Below are positions 54,335 to 62,406 of a stretch of 64,000 nucleotides of DNA, piece by piece. The notes beneath the pieces are model-generated. The model had not been told where the DNA came from and did not search any database. It worked only from the letters and a program-made list of their open reading frames with translations. Positions within the stretch are counted from its first letter, which is position 1; each line of letters begins with the position of its first letter. Source of the DNA: Sphingosinithalassobacter tenebrarum (lineage in GTDB: Bacteria > Pseudomonadota > Alphaproteobacteria > Sphingomonadales > Sphingomonadaceae). Both the position numbers and the translations under genes were made by a program. The stretch spans positions 2,821,001 to 2,885,000 of the forward strand of contig NZ_CP049109.1 of assembly GCF_011057975.1 (NCBI RefSeq). The letters are read 5' to 3'.

Positions 54335-54369
54335 GAACAACGCTGTTGATAACTAAAAGGAGAGTGGCA

Positions 54370-55185
54370 ATGGCGTCAGGCAAGGCGAACAAGGCCCGTA
54401 TGGCGAAGCGGGTCATCGAAGTGCTGGACTTCTTCGACGAGGAACATCCGCAAGCGACCGTGATGGAAATCGCGCGACGGTTTAACCGCCCGCAATCGAG
54501 TACATCGGAACTGCTTTCCAATCTTCAGAGCCTCGGGCTTCTGCACAAGGATCGCTACACCCGCGCCTATTCGCTCACGCCGCGCGCGGCGATGCTCGGC
54601 GCCTCGGTGCAGCCGTCGATGGTGCGCGACGGACGGCTCGCGCGACTGATGGACCGACTTTCGTCGCAAACCGGGCTCAGCGTCGCGCTGTTCGGCCTGG
54701 TCGGCCTCACCGCCCAAATCTATGCGTGGCGTCCCGGCAACAGCGGCGTTGTCACCAGCATCCCCGGCGGCCTGCGCAGCGGGCTGCAGGAACATCTCTA
54801 TCGCAGCGCGGCCGGCTGGCTGCTGCTCTCGACGCTCGAACCGCAGACGTGCAGCGGGATGTTGCGTCGCATGAACGCCGAAGCGAGCCCCGAAGCGAAG
54901 TTCGACGTCGCCGATGTTGCAGAGCGCGTCCGTCAGGCCGCCGAACAGGGCGCGGTGCGGGGATTTGCCGGCTTCGGTGCGGCCGCCGAAATGACGGTGA
55001 TGCTGCTGCCGGGCCTGCCGAGCGATCAGCCGCTCGCGGTCGGCCTGCTCCACGATGGGTCCGATCAGGTCGACGGCCATGCGCTGCAGGACGCGATCCG
55101 CGACGCGATCGCCTTCACCGACGAAGCGCCGCGCCCGGCGCCGGTAACGGGCGGCAGCGTCCAGCCGCTGTTCCACGCGGCCTAG
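54370..55185 (+). CDS. IclR-family transcriptional regulator
   Basis: A 271-residue IclR-type regulator. The winged helix-turn-helix at about residues 12-60 includes VMEIARRFNRPQSSTSELLSNL. A GAF-like effector domain follows, with GLRSGLQEHLYRSAAGWLLLST near residue 133 (quoted by block). The ATG at 54370 has an excellent AAAGGAGAG; an in-frame TTG at 54346 is rejected. The 312-base upstream gap holds a terminator and two palindromes, so control is elaborate. Targets may be the CaiB gene upstream or the P450 cluster downstream. Confidence 0.86.
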   Translation: MASGKANKARMAKRVIEVLDFFDEEHPQATVMEIARRFNRPQSSTSELLSNLQSLGLLHKDRYTRAYSLTPRAAMLGASVQPSMVRDGRLARLMDRLSSQTGLSVALFGLVGLTAQIYAWRPGNSGVVTSIPGGLRSGLQEHLYRSAAGWLLLSTLEPQTCSGMLRRMNAEASPEAKFDVADVAERVRQAAEQGAVRGFAGFGAAAEMTVMLLPGLPSDQPLAVGLLHDGSDQVDGHALQDAIRDAIAFTDEAPRPAPVTGGSVQPLFHAA

Positions 55186-55203
55186 TCGGAACGTCAGTCC
55201 GTC

Positions 55204-55337
55204 ATCCTCCCCCGCCAGGGGGAGGTGGCATGCGAAGCATGACGGAGGGGGCGGAAACGGTACAATCGACTGAGAGCCGCCGCGCCCTCCCCCTCCACCG
55301 CCTTCGGCGGTCCCCCTCCCGCTGGCGGGGGAGGAAC
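55204..55337. repeat. palindromic intergenic repeat, family B
   Basis: The outer arms ATCCTCCCCCGCCAGGGGGA and TCCCGCTGGCGGGGGAGGAA pair over nearly their full length. An inner GGCATGCGAAGCATGACGGA segment and CCCCCTCCACCGCCTTCGG relate it to the other family B copies. It lies between the convergent IclR and P450 genes. Confidence 0.8.
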
Positions 55338-55365
55338 GGGAAGGCGACCAAGCCTCTCACCCAAC

Positions 55366-55404
55366 AAAAAAGGGCCGGAGCGGATCACCGCCCCGGCCCT
55401 TTTT
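55366..55404. terminator. bidirectional Rho-independent terminator
   Basis: AAAAAGGGCCGGAGCGG pairs with CCGCCCCGGCCCTTTTT around an ATCA loop with one mismatch. The A-run and T-run on the two sides make it work for both the rightward IclR gene and the leftward P450 gene. Confidence 0.88.
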
Positions 55405-55428
55405 GTACCGTCTCGGACTGCCCCGAAA

Positions 55429-56679
55429 TCAGGCGTCCCAGACCAGGTACAGCGTGTCCGGCCCCAGCACATGCCCGCCGTGAAAGGTCGATTCCTTGTT
55501 TGGATCGAGCCGGAATTCAGGCAGCGCCTTGAGCATTTCCTCGTACAGCACCTGCAGTTCGATCCGCGCGAGGTGCGAGCCGAGACAGCGATGCGGACCG
55601 GTGCCGAAGGCGATGTGCACCTTGTTCTCGCGCGCGAGATTATATTCCTCCGGTGTCTTGAACTCGGTGGGGTCGAGATCGGCGGCGGGAAGATAGAGCA
55701 AAGCCATCTCGCCCTTCTTCATCTGGACACCTTCGAATTCGGCGTCGTGCTTCAGGAAGCGCGGCGGCACGGTGAAAGTATAGCGGCGCAGCAATTCCTC
55801 CGCCGCTTCGGGGACGAGACTCGGATCGGCGCGCAACTTCGCCTGCAGTTCGGGATCGGTCGCCAGATGGCGCACGCCCAGCCCCATGCCGTTCATCACC
55901 GTGTCGAGCCCGGCGATGAACAGCATCACCGCGTAATTCTCGATATCGTGCAGCGTCGCCGGCCGGCCTTCGAATTCGGACTGCCAGAGCATCGAGATGA
56001 GGTCGTCCTGCGGATTATCGCGCCGGTCGACGATCGTGTCGTGCATCACTGCGGCAACCTTGCGCAGCCGCATCTGCACCGCCTGCGGATCGCTTTCGGC
56101 CGAATGGAGATGCTCGGCGACGAGATCGCGATAGACGCGCTGCTTTTCGACCGGCAAGCCGAAGATGCGCAGGAACACCGTGACCGGCAGCGGCTCGGCC
56201 ACCGCCTCCATGAACTCGCAATGCCCCTCGGGCTTGATCTTCGCGATCAGTTCGACCGCCAGCTCGCGGATGCTGTCCTTGAGGCCGAGCATCGCCTTGG
56301 GCGAAAACGGCTTCTGCAGCGGCGCGCGATACATGGTGTGATGCGGCGGATCGACGGTGATCGGCAGCGGGATCAGCGCCTTCTTGTCCTCGGGCAGATT
56401 GGCGTTCATCGCCGCGATCGCCTCATAGGGCATCGGCGCGTTGCTGAACGTATCGGTATCGCGCGACGCCTTGTAGACCGCGTCGTGGCTGCGCAGCACC
56501 CAGTGGCCGCCGTGGCGCGGCGTCCAGAAGATCGGCGGCGCCGTCTTCGCGATTTCCAGAACCCGCGAATGCGCGTCCTTCACCAGTGCGGGATCCGCGA
56601 AGTGATCGAAATCGAAAACCAGCGATTCGGGTACGTGTTCCGGCCGCGCGGCCGCTTCGGTTAGGGTCGCCTGAACCAT
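55429..56679 (-). CDS. cytochrome P450
   Basis: A 416-residue soluble bacterial P450. The I-helix is FIAGLDTVMNGMG near residue 240, the K-helix ExxR is in EELLRR, and the heme-binding loop FGTGPHRCLGSHLAR carries Cys365. The ATG at 56679 follows GCGGAGAGAGACAG, and the frame upstream of it is unconserved. It should hydroxylate a hydrophobic substrate with electrons from the 3Fe-4S ferredoxin encoded divergently 222 bases away. A ferredoxin reductase is not present in the window. Confidence 0.95.
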   Translation of the reverse strand: MVQATLTEAAARPEHVPESLVFDFDHFADPALVKDAHSRVLEIAKTAPPIFWTPRHGGHWVLRSHDAVYKASRDTDTFSNAPMPYEAIAAMNANLPEDKKALIPLPITVDPPHHTMYRAPLQKPFSPKAMLGLKDSIRELAVELIAKIKPEGHCEFMEAVAEPLPVTVFLRIFGLPVEKQRVYRDLVAEHLHSAESDPQAVQMRLRKVAAVMHDTIVDRRDNPQDDLISMLWQSEFEGRPATLHDIENYAVMLFIAGLDTVMNGMGLGVRHLATDPELQAKLRADPSLVPEAAEELLRRYTFTVPPRFLKHDAEFEGVQMKKGEMALLYLPAADLDPTEFKTPEEYNLARENKVHIAFGTGPHRCLGSHLARIELQVLYEEMLKALPEFRLDPNKESTFHGGHVLGPDTLYLVWDA

Positions 56680-56800
56680 CTGTCTCTCTCCGCATTCGAT
56701 CCGGTTTCGTCCGGCCGCGTTCCCGCCACGCCATTGTCGCGAAATGTCGAACTCGCGGCCTCGTTCTGCCGAAGATAGCGTCTCGGCGACCGCCCACAAC

Positions 56801-56829
56801 AGAGGTCCTCTCGGCATCGCGCGAGCGAT
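56801..56829. promoter_or_regulatory. small palindromes in the P450/ferredoxin divergent promoter
   Basis: AGAGG-T-CCTCT (56801-56811) and ATCGC-GCGA-GCGAT (56816-56829) lie close together in the 222-base gap between the P450 and ferredoxin genes. Each is short; together they mark the most symmetric part of this shared promoter region. Confidence 0.3.
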
Positions 56830-56901
56830 GACGGGAGCGGGCAGTTGATCCCGACTGCAATCTCCACTTTACGATGCGCGTTCAAAGCCGAGGAGAGGCA
56901 G

Positions 56902-57129
56902 ATGAAGATCCGTATCGAGAAGGCCGCCTGTGTCGGCAATGCCCGGTGCGCCGCGGTTTCCGAAGAGCTCTATCCGCTCGACGAGGACGGCTATATCGAC
57001 ACCGAAGGCTTCGAGGTTCCAGCGGGCCAGGAAACGCTCGCCAAGCGCGGGGCGAAAGCCTGCCCCGAACGCATCATCTTCGTGATCGAGGATGATGGCT
57101 CGACCAGCTGGCCGCCCAAGGGCAAATAA
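56902..57129 (+). CDS. 3Fe-4S ferredoxin, P450 partner type
   Basis: A 75-residue ferredoxin with Cys10 and Cys16 in CVGNARC and Cys54 in KACPERIIF. Three cluster cysteines with no fourth point to a 3Fe-4S cluster like those of soluble P450 partners. The ATG at 56902 follows CGAGGAGAGGCAG. It diverges from the P450 gene and is followed after 25 bases by an SDR, so it starts the rightward ferredoxin-SDR-acyl-CoA dehydrogenase-cupin unit. Confidence 0.92.
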   Translation: MKIRIEKAACVGNARCAAVSEELYPLDEDGYIDTEGFEVPAGQETLAKRGAKACPERIIFVIEDDGSTSWPPKGK

Positions 57130-57154
57130 TCCAACAGAATTTCGGGAGAAGATC

Positions 57155-57982
57155 ATGGACGACGTTCTCGGCTACAAGGGCAAGCGTGTCATCGTCACCG
57201 GCTGTTTTTCGGGCATGGGCGAAGCGACCGCCAAGATGCTGCTCGATCTGGGCGCCGAAGTGCACGGGCTGGATTTCAAGGATTCGAGCCTGCCGCTCGC
57301 GTCGTTCAACAATGTCGACCTGCGCGATCCCGCTTCGATCGAAGCCGGCGTGAAGGCGATCGGCGGCAAGGTCGACGCGCTGTTCAACTGCGCCGGCCTG
57401 CCCCAGTCCTTCCCGCCGATGGACGTGATGAAGGTCAACTTCATCGGCCTGCGTCACTTGACGCAGCAGGTGCTGCCGATGCTGAACCAGGGCGGCGCGA
57501 TCGCCAATATCGCCTCGACCGGCGGCATGGGCTGGAGCCGTCGCATCCCGACCAACATGGAATTCGTGACGACGCAGGGCTGGGATGCAGCGATCGCGTG
57601 GTGCGAAGCCAATATGGACACGATCGCCGAAGGCTACAGCTTCTCCAAGGAGAATGTGATCGTCTGGACCCAGTTCATGGGCGCACAGCTGATCAAGAAG
57701 GGCTATCGCATCAACTGCACCCTGCCCTCGCCGACGCAGACGCCGATGATGGCCAAGTTCCACGAAGCCTCGGGCAAGGACGTGGTCGATGCCGCTGCCG
57801 AGCCGATGGGCCGCTATTCGACGCCGGAGGAACAGGCGGGCGGGCTGGTGCTGCTCAATTCGAAGCTGGCGAGCATCATCAACGGCGTCGTGCTGCCGGT
57901 CGATGGCGGCTTCATGGGCGGCGTCGTCACCGGCCAGGTCGATCTGAGCGTGATGATGCGCCGCTCCCAGCCGGCGCAGTAA
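57155..57982 (+). CDS. short-chain dehydrogenase/reductase, 3-alpha-hydroxysteroid dehydrogenase-like
   Basis: A 275-residue SDR with TGCFSGMGEATAKML (residues 15-29), DALFNCAGLPQ near residue 74, Ser121 in ASTGGMGW and Tyr161/Lys165 in YSFSK. The long stretch between Ser and Tyr and the unusual cofactor loop resemble the 3-alpha-hydroxysteroid dehydrogenase/carbonyl reductase group. The ATG at 57155 follows TTCGGGAGAAGATC. It would interconvert an alcohol and ketone on the P450 product or a related ring compound; the steroid link is by resemblance only. Confidence 0.86.
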   Translation: MDDVLGYKGKRVIVTGCFSGMGEATAKMLLDLGAEVHGLDFKDSSLPLASFNNVDLRDPASIEAGVKAIGGKVDALFNCAGLPQSFPPMDVMKVNFIGLRHLTQQVLPMLNQGGAIANIASTGGMGWSRRIPTNMEFVTTQGWDAAIAWCEANMDTIAEGYSFSKENVIVWTQFMGAQLIKKGYRINCTLPSPTQTPMMAKFHEASGKDVVDAAAEPMGRYSTPEEQAGGLVLLNSKLASIINGVVLPVDGGFMGGVVTGQVDLSVMMRRSQPAQ

Positions 57983-58018
57983 GCAAACACTGCCCTCGCG
58001 GCATGCGGGGAACATACC

Positions 58019-58050
58019 GGCCGGGGTGCGCGAAACCGCGCGCTCCGGCC
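58019..58050 (+). other. intercistronic hairpin
   Basis: GGCCGGGGTGCGCG pairs with CGCGCGCTCCGGCC around AAAC (12 of 14 positions complementary). It stands in the 96-base gap between the SDR and the double-length acyl-CoA dehydrogenase gene, with no T-run. It may set the relative expression of the two by mRNA processing or partial termination. Confidence 0.4.
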
Positions 58051-58078
58051 GAATGCATAGACGGGACGAGGACAAGCC

Positions 58079-60289
58079 ATGAATTTCGAGCTCACCGAAG
58101 ATCAGGAAATGATGCGCGACATGTTCGCGCGCTTTCTCGATGAAAACAGCAGCATGGCGCGCGTGCGCACCGCCGCCGCGAGCACGGGGTTCGATGCCGA
58201 TCTGTGGCGCGGCCTCGCCGAACAGGGGGCGCTGTCGATCCGCGTGCCGGAGGAATCGGGCGGGCTCGGCATGGGCCTGTTCGACGCGGCGCTGCTGATG
58301 GAGGAAGCCGGCCGTACGCTGGCGTCAGGTCCTCTCGCGGAGGCTTTGGTCGCCGCGCGGCTGCTTGCCACGCTCGGCAATGACGACACCGCCGAACTGC
58401 TCGGCAAGGTGCTGACCGGCGAAACCGTGGCGACGATCGCATTCCGGGACATTGCCGCGCAGCCGGTGCAGTGGGTGTCGGGCGGTCTCGTTTCCGAAGC
58501 GGTAGTTGCGCGCAAGGGCGACGACATCGTCCTCGTCGTCGTGCCCGAGGAAGCGCGCAGGCAGGAGGAAAATCTCGCTCCCACCCCGATCGCTGAAATC
58601 GACCTGGGCAAGCTCCATGCGATGACGCTCGCCTCGGGCGCCGACGCGCTCGCCGCCTTCGCCGCCGGCATCGAGGAGTGGAAACTGCTCATTTCGGCGG
58701 GCCTTGCCGGGATCGGCCGCCAGTCGCTCGTCATGGCCTCGGCCTATGCCAATGAGCGCAAGCAGTTCGGCCAGTTGATCGGCACCTTCCAGGGCATTTC
58801 GCACCCGCTCGCCGATCTCGTCTGCGATGTCGACGGGGGCAAGTTCCTGGTGTGGAAGGCGATCCGCAACATCGCCGACGGCGACGCCGAAGCCGGCGCC
58901 ACCGTCTCGCTCGCGGCATGGTGGAACGCCGATGCCTGTGCGCGTTCGGTTGCGCAGTCGCTCCACACCTTCGGCGGCTACGGTCTCACCACCGAATATG
59001 ACATCCACCTCTACAATCTGCGCGCCAAGGCATGGCCGCTGGTCTGGGGCGATCCCGCCCGCTGGCTCGAAGAAGGCGGCGCGCGGCTCTATGGTGGCGA
59101 AAAGGCCTCACTGCCGGACGTCGGCGATGTGCCGATCGACTTCGACCTCGGCCCCGAAGCCGCCGCGATCACCGAAGAAATCAATGCCTTCTTCGACAAG
59201 AACGTCACGCCGGAAATGCGCGAGAAATTCCACTATAGCTGGGAAGGCTATAACCCCGAGCTCAACGAGAAACTCGCGGCGGAGAACTTGCTCTATCTCG
59301 GCCTGCCGCAGGATGTCGGCGGGCGCGGGCTTTCGGCCTATGCCAAGGTCGCCGCGATGGATGCGTTCGAGGAGCAGGGCTATAACAACCCCGCTGCCAA
59401 CGTGACTCAGATGGTCGCGCTGATCATTCACCGCTTCGGCTCGGAAGAGCTGAAGAAGGACGTGCTCGGTGAAATCATGCGCGGCGAGGTTATCTGCTCG
59501 CTCGGCTATTCCGAACCCGGTTCGGGATCGGACGTGTTCGCCGCCCAGTGCCGCGCGACGCCCGATGGAAACGGCTGGCGGATCGACGGGACCAAGATGT
59601 TCACCAGCGGCGCGAATCTCGCCAGCTATGTCCTGATGCTCTGCCGCACCAACACCGAAGTGGCCAAGCACAAGGGGCTGACGATGTTCATCGTGCCCTT
59701 GAAGGCCGATGGCATCACCATCCAGCCGGTCCACACCTTCCAGGACGAGCGCACCAACATCACTTTCTATGACGGCGTGCACATCCCCGACAGCTACCGG
59801 CTCGGCGAAGTCGATGGCGGCGTGCGGACGATGAGCGCCAGCCTCGAGCTCGAACATGGCGGCGGCTTTTCGAAATATCAGCGCGCGATGGTCAAGGCCG
59901 CCGAAACGCTGTGCCGCGAGATCGACTATCACGGCAAGAAGCTGATCGAGGACGGATCGGCGCAGGCGCGGCTCGCGCGAACAGTGGCGAACACCTGGGT
60001 CAGCGATCTCATCACCTTCCGTTCGCAATGGGTCATCGCCGAGAAGAAGCCGAACCATGCCTATGGCCCGATGGCGAAGATGTTCTCTTCGGAGAAATTC
60101 CTCAGTGACGCGCGTGACCTGATCGACCTTACCGCCCCGCTCTCGCTGTCGAAGCGCAAGGGCGCCGCCGAAGCGATCAATATGTTCTATCGCCACGCCC
60201 AGGGCTCGACGATCTATGGCGGCACCAGCGAGGTCCACCGCTCGATGATCGCCGAACGCGGGCTGGGGCTGCCGAGAACCCGCGCATAA
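58079..60289 (+). CDS. double-length (fused) acyl-CoA dehydrogenase
   Basis: A 736-residue protein, about twice the usual length, made of two acyl-CoA dehydrogenase units. The N-terminal half (about 1-340) starts MNFELTEDQEMMRDMFARFL and has YANERKQFGQLIGTFQG near residue 222 and LHTFGGYGLTTEYDIHLY near residue 300. The C-terminal half (about 350-736) has SLGYSEPGSGSDVFAA near residue 472, FTSGANLASYV and IYGGTSEVHRS. In the latter, Gly714 replaces the usual catalytic Glu, a pattern seen in steroid-type enzymes. It may be a single-chain version of a two-subunit acyl-CoA dehydrogenase. Confidence 0.9.
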   Translation: MNFELTEDQEMMRDMFARFLDENSSMARVRTAAASTGFDADLWRGLAEQGALSIRVPEESGGLGMGLFDAALLMEEAGRTLASGPLAEALVAARLLATLGNDDTAELLGKVLTGETVATIAFRDIAAQPVQWVSGGLVSEAVVARKGDDIVLVVVPEEARRQEENLAPTPIAEIDLGKLHAMTLASGADALAAFAAGIEEWKLLISAGLAGIGRQSLVMASAYANERKQFGQLIGTFQGISHPLADLVCDVDGGKFLVWKAIRNIADGDAEAGATVSLAAWWNADACARSVAQSLHTFGGYGLTTEYDIHLYNLRAKAWPLVWGDPARWLEEGGARLYGGEKASLPDVGDVPIDFDLGPEAAAITEEINAFFDKNVTPEMREKFHYSWEGYNPELNEKLAAENLLYLGLPQDVGGRGLSAYAKVAAMDAFEEQGYNNPAANVTQMVALIIHRFGSEELKKDVLGEIMRGEVICSLGYSEPGSGSDVFAAQCRATPDGNGWRIDGTKMFTSGANLASYVLMLCRTNTEVAKHKGLTMFIVPLKADGITIQPVHTFQDERTNITFYDGVHIPDSYRLGEVDGGVRTMSASLELEHGGGFSKYQRAMVKAAETLCREIDYHGKKLIEDGSAQARLARTVANTWVSDLITFRSQWVIAEKKPNHAYGPMAKMFSSEKFLSDARDLIDLTAPLSLSKRKGAAEAINMFYRHAQGSTIYGGTSEVHRSMIAERGLGLPRTRA

Positions 60290-60299
60290 GGAGGGCCGC

Positions 60300-60812
60300 A
60301 TGGCCGAGTCAGCAAGGAAACCCCGCTTCGAGATCCGCCGCGGCACCGACGCGAGCGATTTCGAAGAAAGCGGACTGATGCAATCGAACCCGCTGACCGA
60401 GACTGAAATGGCGGGTGCCGGCGCGACGATGGAAGCCGGGGTGATGGACGGCACCAATGTCAAACTGCTGTTCGACATGCCGGGAATGAGCCTCGCGCGC
60501 GCCTGGTTCAAGAGCGGCTTTCCCCTGCCCCGCCACACGCACAACACCGACTGCCTCTATTACGTCCTCGCCGGATCGCTGCGGATGGGGACCGAGGAAC
60601 TGGTGGCAGGCGACACCTTCTTCGTCGGCGCGGACGTGCCCTATAGCTACGTCCCCGGGCCCGACGGAGTCGAAGTGCTCGAATTCCGCGCGTCGAACGC
60701 GTTCGACATCAAACTGATGGCGAACAACAAGGCGTTCTGGGACAAGGCGACCGAAATGGTGCGCGACAAACAGGCCGCATGGGCCGAGGAAACGCCGCCT
60801 TCGGGAGGATGA
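60300..60812 (+). CDS. cupin-domain protein
   Basis: A 170-residue single-domain cupin. Motif 1, PLPRHTHNTDCLYYVLAGSL near residue 77, has two His of the metal site; motif 2 is around FFVGADVPYSYVPG near residue 103. It starts 10 bases after the acyl-CoA dehydrogenase stop and probably closes that unit. Cupins of this size include small dioxygenases, isomerases and sensors; nothing here decides among them. Confidence 0.82.
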   Translation: MAESARKPRFEIRRGTDASDFEESGLMQSNPLTETEMAGAGATMEAGVMDGTNVKLLFDMPGMSLARAWFKSGFPLPRHTHNTDCLYYVLAGSLRMGTEELVAGDTFFVGADVPYSYVPGPDGVEVLEFRASNAFDIKLMANNKAFWDKATEMVRDKQAAWAEETPPSGG

Positions 60813-60816
60813 GCCA

Positions 60817-61216
60817 TTCTCCCCTCCCTGCAAGGGAGGGGATCAAGGGGTGGGTAAAGCAAAGGCGGGGCTCGATGCCCCGTTTTTGCTTATGGCCCCC
60901 GGCGGAGCGCGTCTCACGACGCGCCACCCACCCCCAGCCCCTCCCTCAAGAGGGAGGGGAGAAGAATCCGACCGCTCTGGAATTCCTCCCCGAGCTTGTC
61001 TCGGGGAGGGGGACCGCTCGCGAAGCGAAGTGGTGGAGGGGCCGGCCAGGGCCGCCGCATAATCCATCCATAAGTGCATTTTCACGCGGAGACGCGAAGG
61101 CGCCGAGATGGTGCGATTCTCCGCCCCGCCTCCGCACGGACACAAAAAGCGGCTGGCGCCGCGCCCCTCCACCGCACTTCGTGCGGTCCCTCTCCCCCAG
61201 CAAGCTGGGGGAGGAA
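60817..61216. repeat. composite repeat region, families B and D
   Basis: This 400-base gap between convergent genes has no plausible gene. It holds CTCCCCTCCCTGCAAGGGAG (60818-60840) mirrored by CCCTCAAGAGGGAGGGGAG (60944-60962). A TCCTCCCCGAGCTTGTCTCGG block (in part, near 60982) is mirrored by CTCCCCCAGCAAGCTGGGGG near 61191-61210. Between them, TTTCACGCGGAGACGCGAAG (61079-61098) matches one arm of family D. It looks like several palindromic elements inserted into or beside each other. Confidence 0.7.
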
Positions 61217-61218
61217 TT

Positions 61219-61641
61219 TCACTCCGGCATCACCATGTCCATGTGCAGCCGCGTCAGCTTCGATTCCGCGATCCGCCAGCCCTCACCGGTTCGCACATAG
61301 CGTTCGTGATAATGGCCCCAGCCGGTCAGCGAACGCCCGTTCGGCCAGACCAGCCGATCCTGCATCGCCCACACGCCGGTTGCCGCGTCGCCATCGATCG
61401 CGATCTCGGGCGCATGCACCTGATGCACGGTCTTCGCGGCTTCGATCGATCCGCGAATGCTCGCCACCGCCGCGTCGCGCCCCGCGATCACCGGCCCGTC
61501 CGAAGCGCTGACGTCGAGCGCGAAATCGGGCGTCATCAGGCCGGCGAACCCGTCCCAGTCCTTCGCATCGAGCAAGCGGCAATAAGCGGCTTTCAGATTG
61601 CTGAGCGTCAGCCAGTCGGCAAAATCCGGGGCGCCGCTCAC
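61219..61641 (-). CDS. NTF2/SnoaL-like protein
   Basis: A 140-residue NTF2-like cone-fold protein: LSNLKAAYCRLLDAKDWDGFAGLM near residue 13 (quoted by block), then a HYHERYVRTGEGWRIAESKL sheet near residue 107. The GTG at 61641 overlaps the SDR stop by GTGA; an in-frame GTG at 61650 is an alternative. Related proteins are small isomerases, dehydratases or accessory subunits. It is the last gene of a leftward acyl-CoA synthetase, NTF2, SDR, NTF2 unit. Confidence 0.78.
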   Translation of the reverse strand: MSGAPDFADWLTLSNLKAAYCRLLDAKDWDGFAGLMTPDFALDVSASDGPVIAGRDAAVASIRGSIEAAKTVHQVHAPEIAIDGDAATGVWAMQDRLVWPNGRSLTGWGHYHERYVRTGEGWRIAESKLTRLHMDMVMPE

Positions 61642-62396
61642 AGTCGCCACCCACGCATCTGATTCCCGCCGTCGACCAGCACGACTTCGTTGTTGATGAA
61701 GCTGCCTTCCTCGCTCGCCAGGAACAGGCCGAAATTGGCGATGTCCTTTGCCGTGCCCTGCCGCCGGGTGAGCTGCATGCCCTTTACCCGGTCATAGGTT
61801 TCGGGCGGCAGCGATGCGCGGTTCGCTTCGGTCTCCATCAGCCCCGGGGCGATACCGACGACGCGGATCTGATCACGCGCGAACTGGTTCGCCATGCCGA
61901 AGGTCATCGCGTTGAGCGTCGCCTTGGTGACGCCATAGGCCGTGGCGGGCGTGAAGCTCGCCATCGACGACTGATTGATCACCAGCCCCTGCGCGGCCGC
62001 GAGCGCGGGCTTGAGCGCTTCGGCGAGCAGCAGCGGCGCGATGCTGTTGATCGCGAACCAGCGCTGCCATTTCTCCATCCCGACACCGAGGAAGCCATGT
62101 GCGATCTCGCCATAGGCAAGCCCGGCATTGTTGATGAGCACGTCGAGCTTGGGCGTATCGGCCAGAACCGCCTGCGCGAAACGATGCAAATCAGCCTCAT
62201 CGGACAAATCGACGCGATGCCGGCTCGCGCTGCTCCCCGCTTCCTCGACCAGCGACTTGGTCTCGGCCAGTCCTTCCTCGTTGATGTCGGCTAGGATCAG
62301 CGTCGCACCTTCGCGCGCGAAGGTCAGCGCGAATTCGCGGCCCAGTCCGCCCGCTGACCCTGTGACCAGCACCGTCTTTCCTTCAAATCGCTGCAA
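61638..62396 (-). CDS. short-chain dehydrogenase/reductase
   Basis: A 252-residue classical SDR with TGSAGGLG (residues 12-19), NNAG (89-92), Ser143/144 in NQSSMAS and Tyr154/Lys158 in AYGVTK. The start is inferred to be TTG at 62396, because AGGAGAGAGGCA lies directly before it, the coding matches begin there, and the upstream gene ends at 62407. An open frame continues upstream but overlaps the NTF2 gene. It is an oxidoreductase of unknown substrate, coupled to the next NTF2-like gene by GTGA. Confidence 0.87.
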   Translation of the reverse strand: MQRFEGKTVLVTGSAGGLGREFALTFAREGATLILADINEEGLAETKSLVEEAGSSASRHRVDLSDEADLHRFAQAVLADTPKLDVLINNAGLAYGEIAHGFLGVGMEKWQRWFAINSIAPLLLAEALKPALAAAQGLVINQSSMASFTPATAYGVTKATLNAMTFGMANQFARDQIRVVGIAPGLMETEANRASLPPETYDRVKGMQLTRRQGTAKDIANFGLFLASEEGSFINNEVVLVDGGNQMRGWRL

Positions 62397-62406
62397 TGCC
62401 TCTCTC

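Noticed and set aside
60817..61216. A possible CRISPR-like or tandem array
   Set aside because: The repeated units are inverted pairs of different families without constant repeat and spacer lengths, and no cas gene is in the window.
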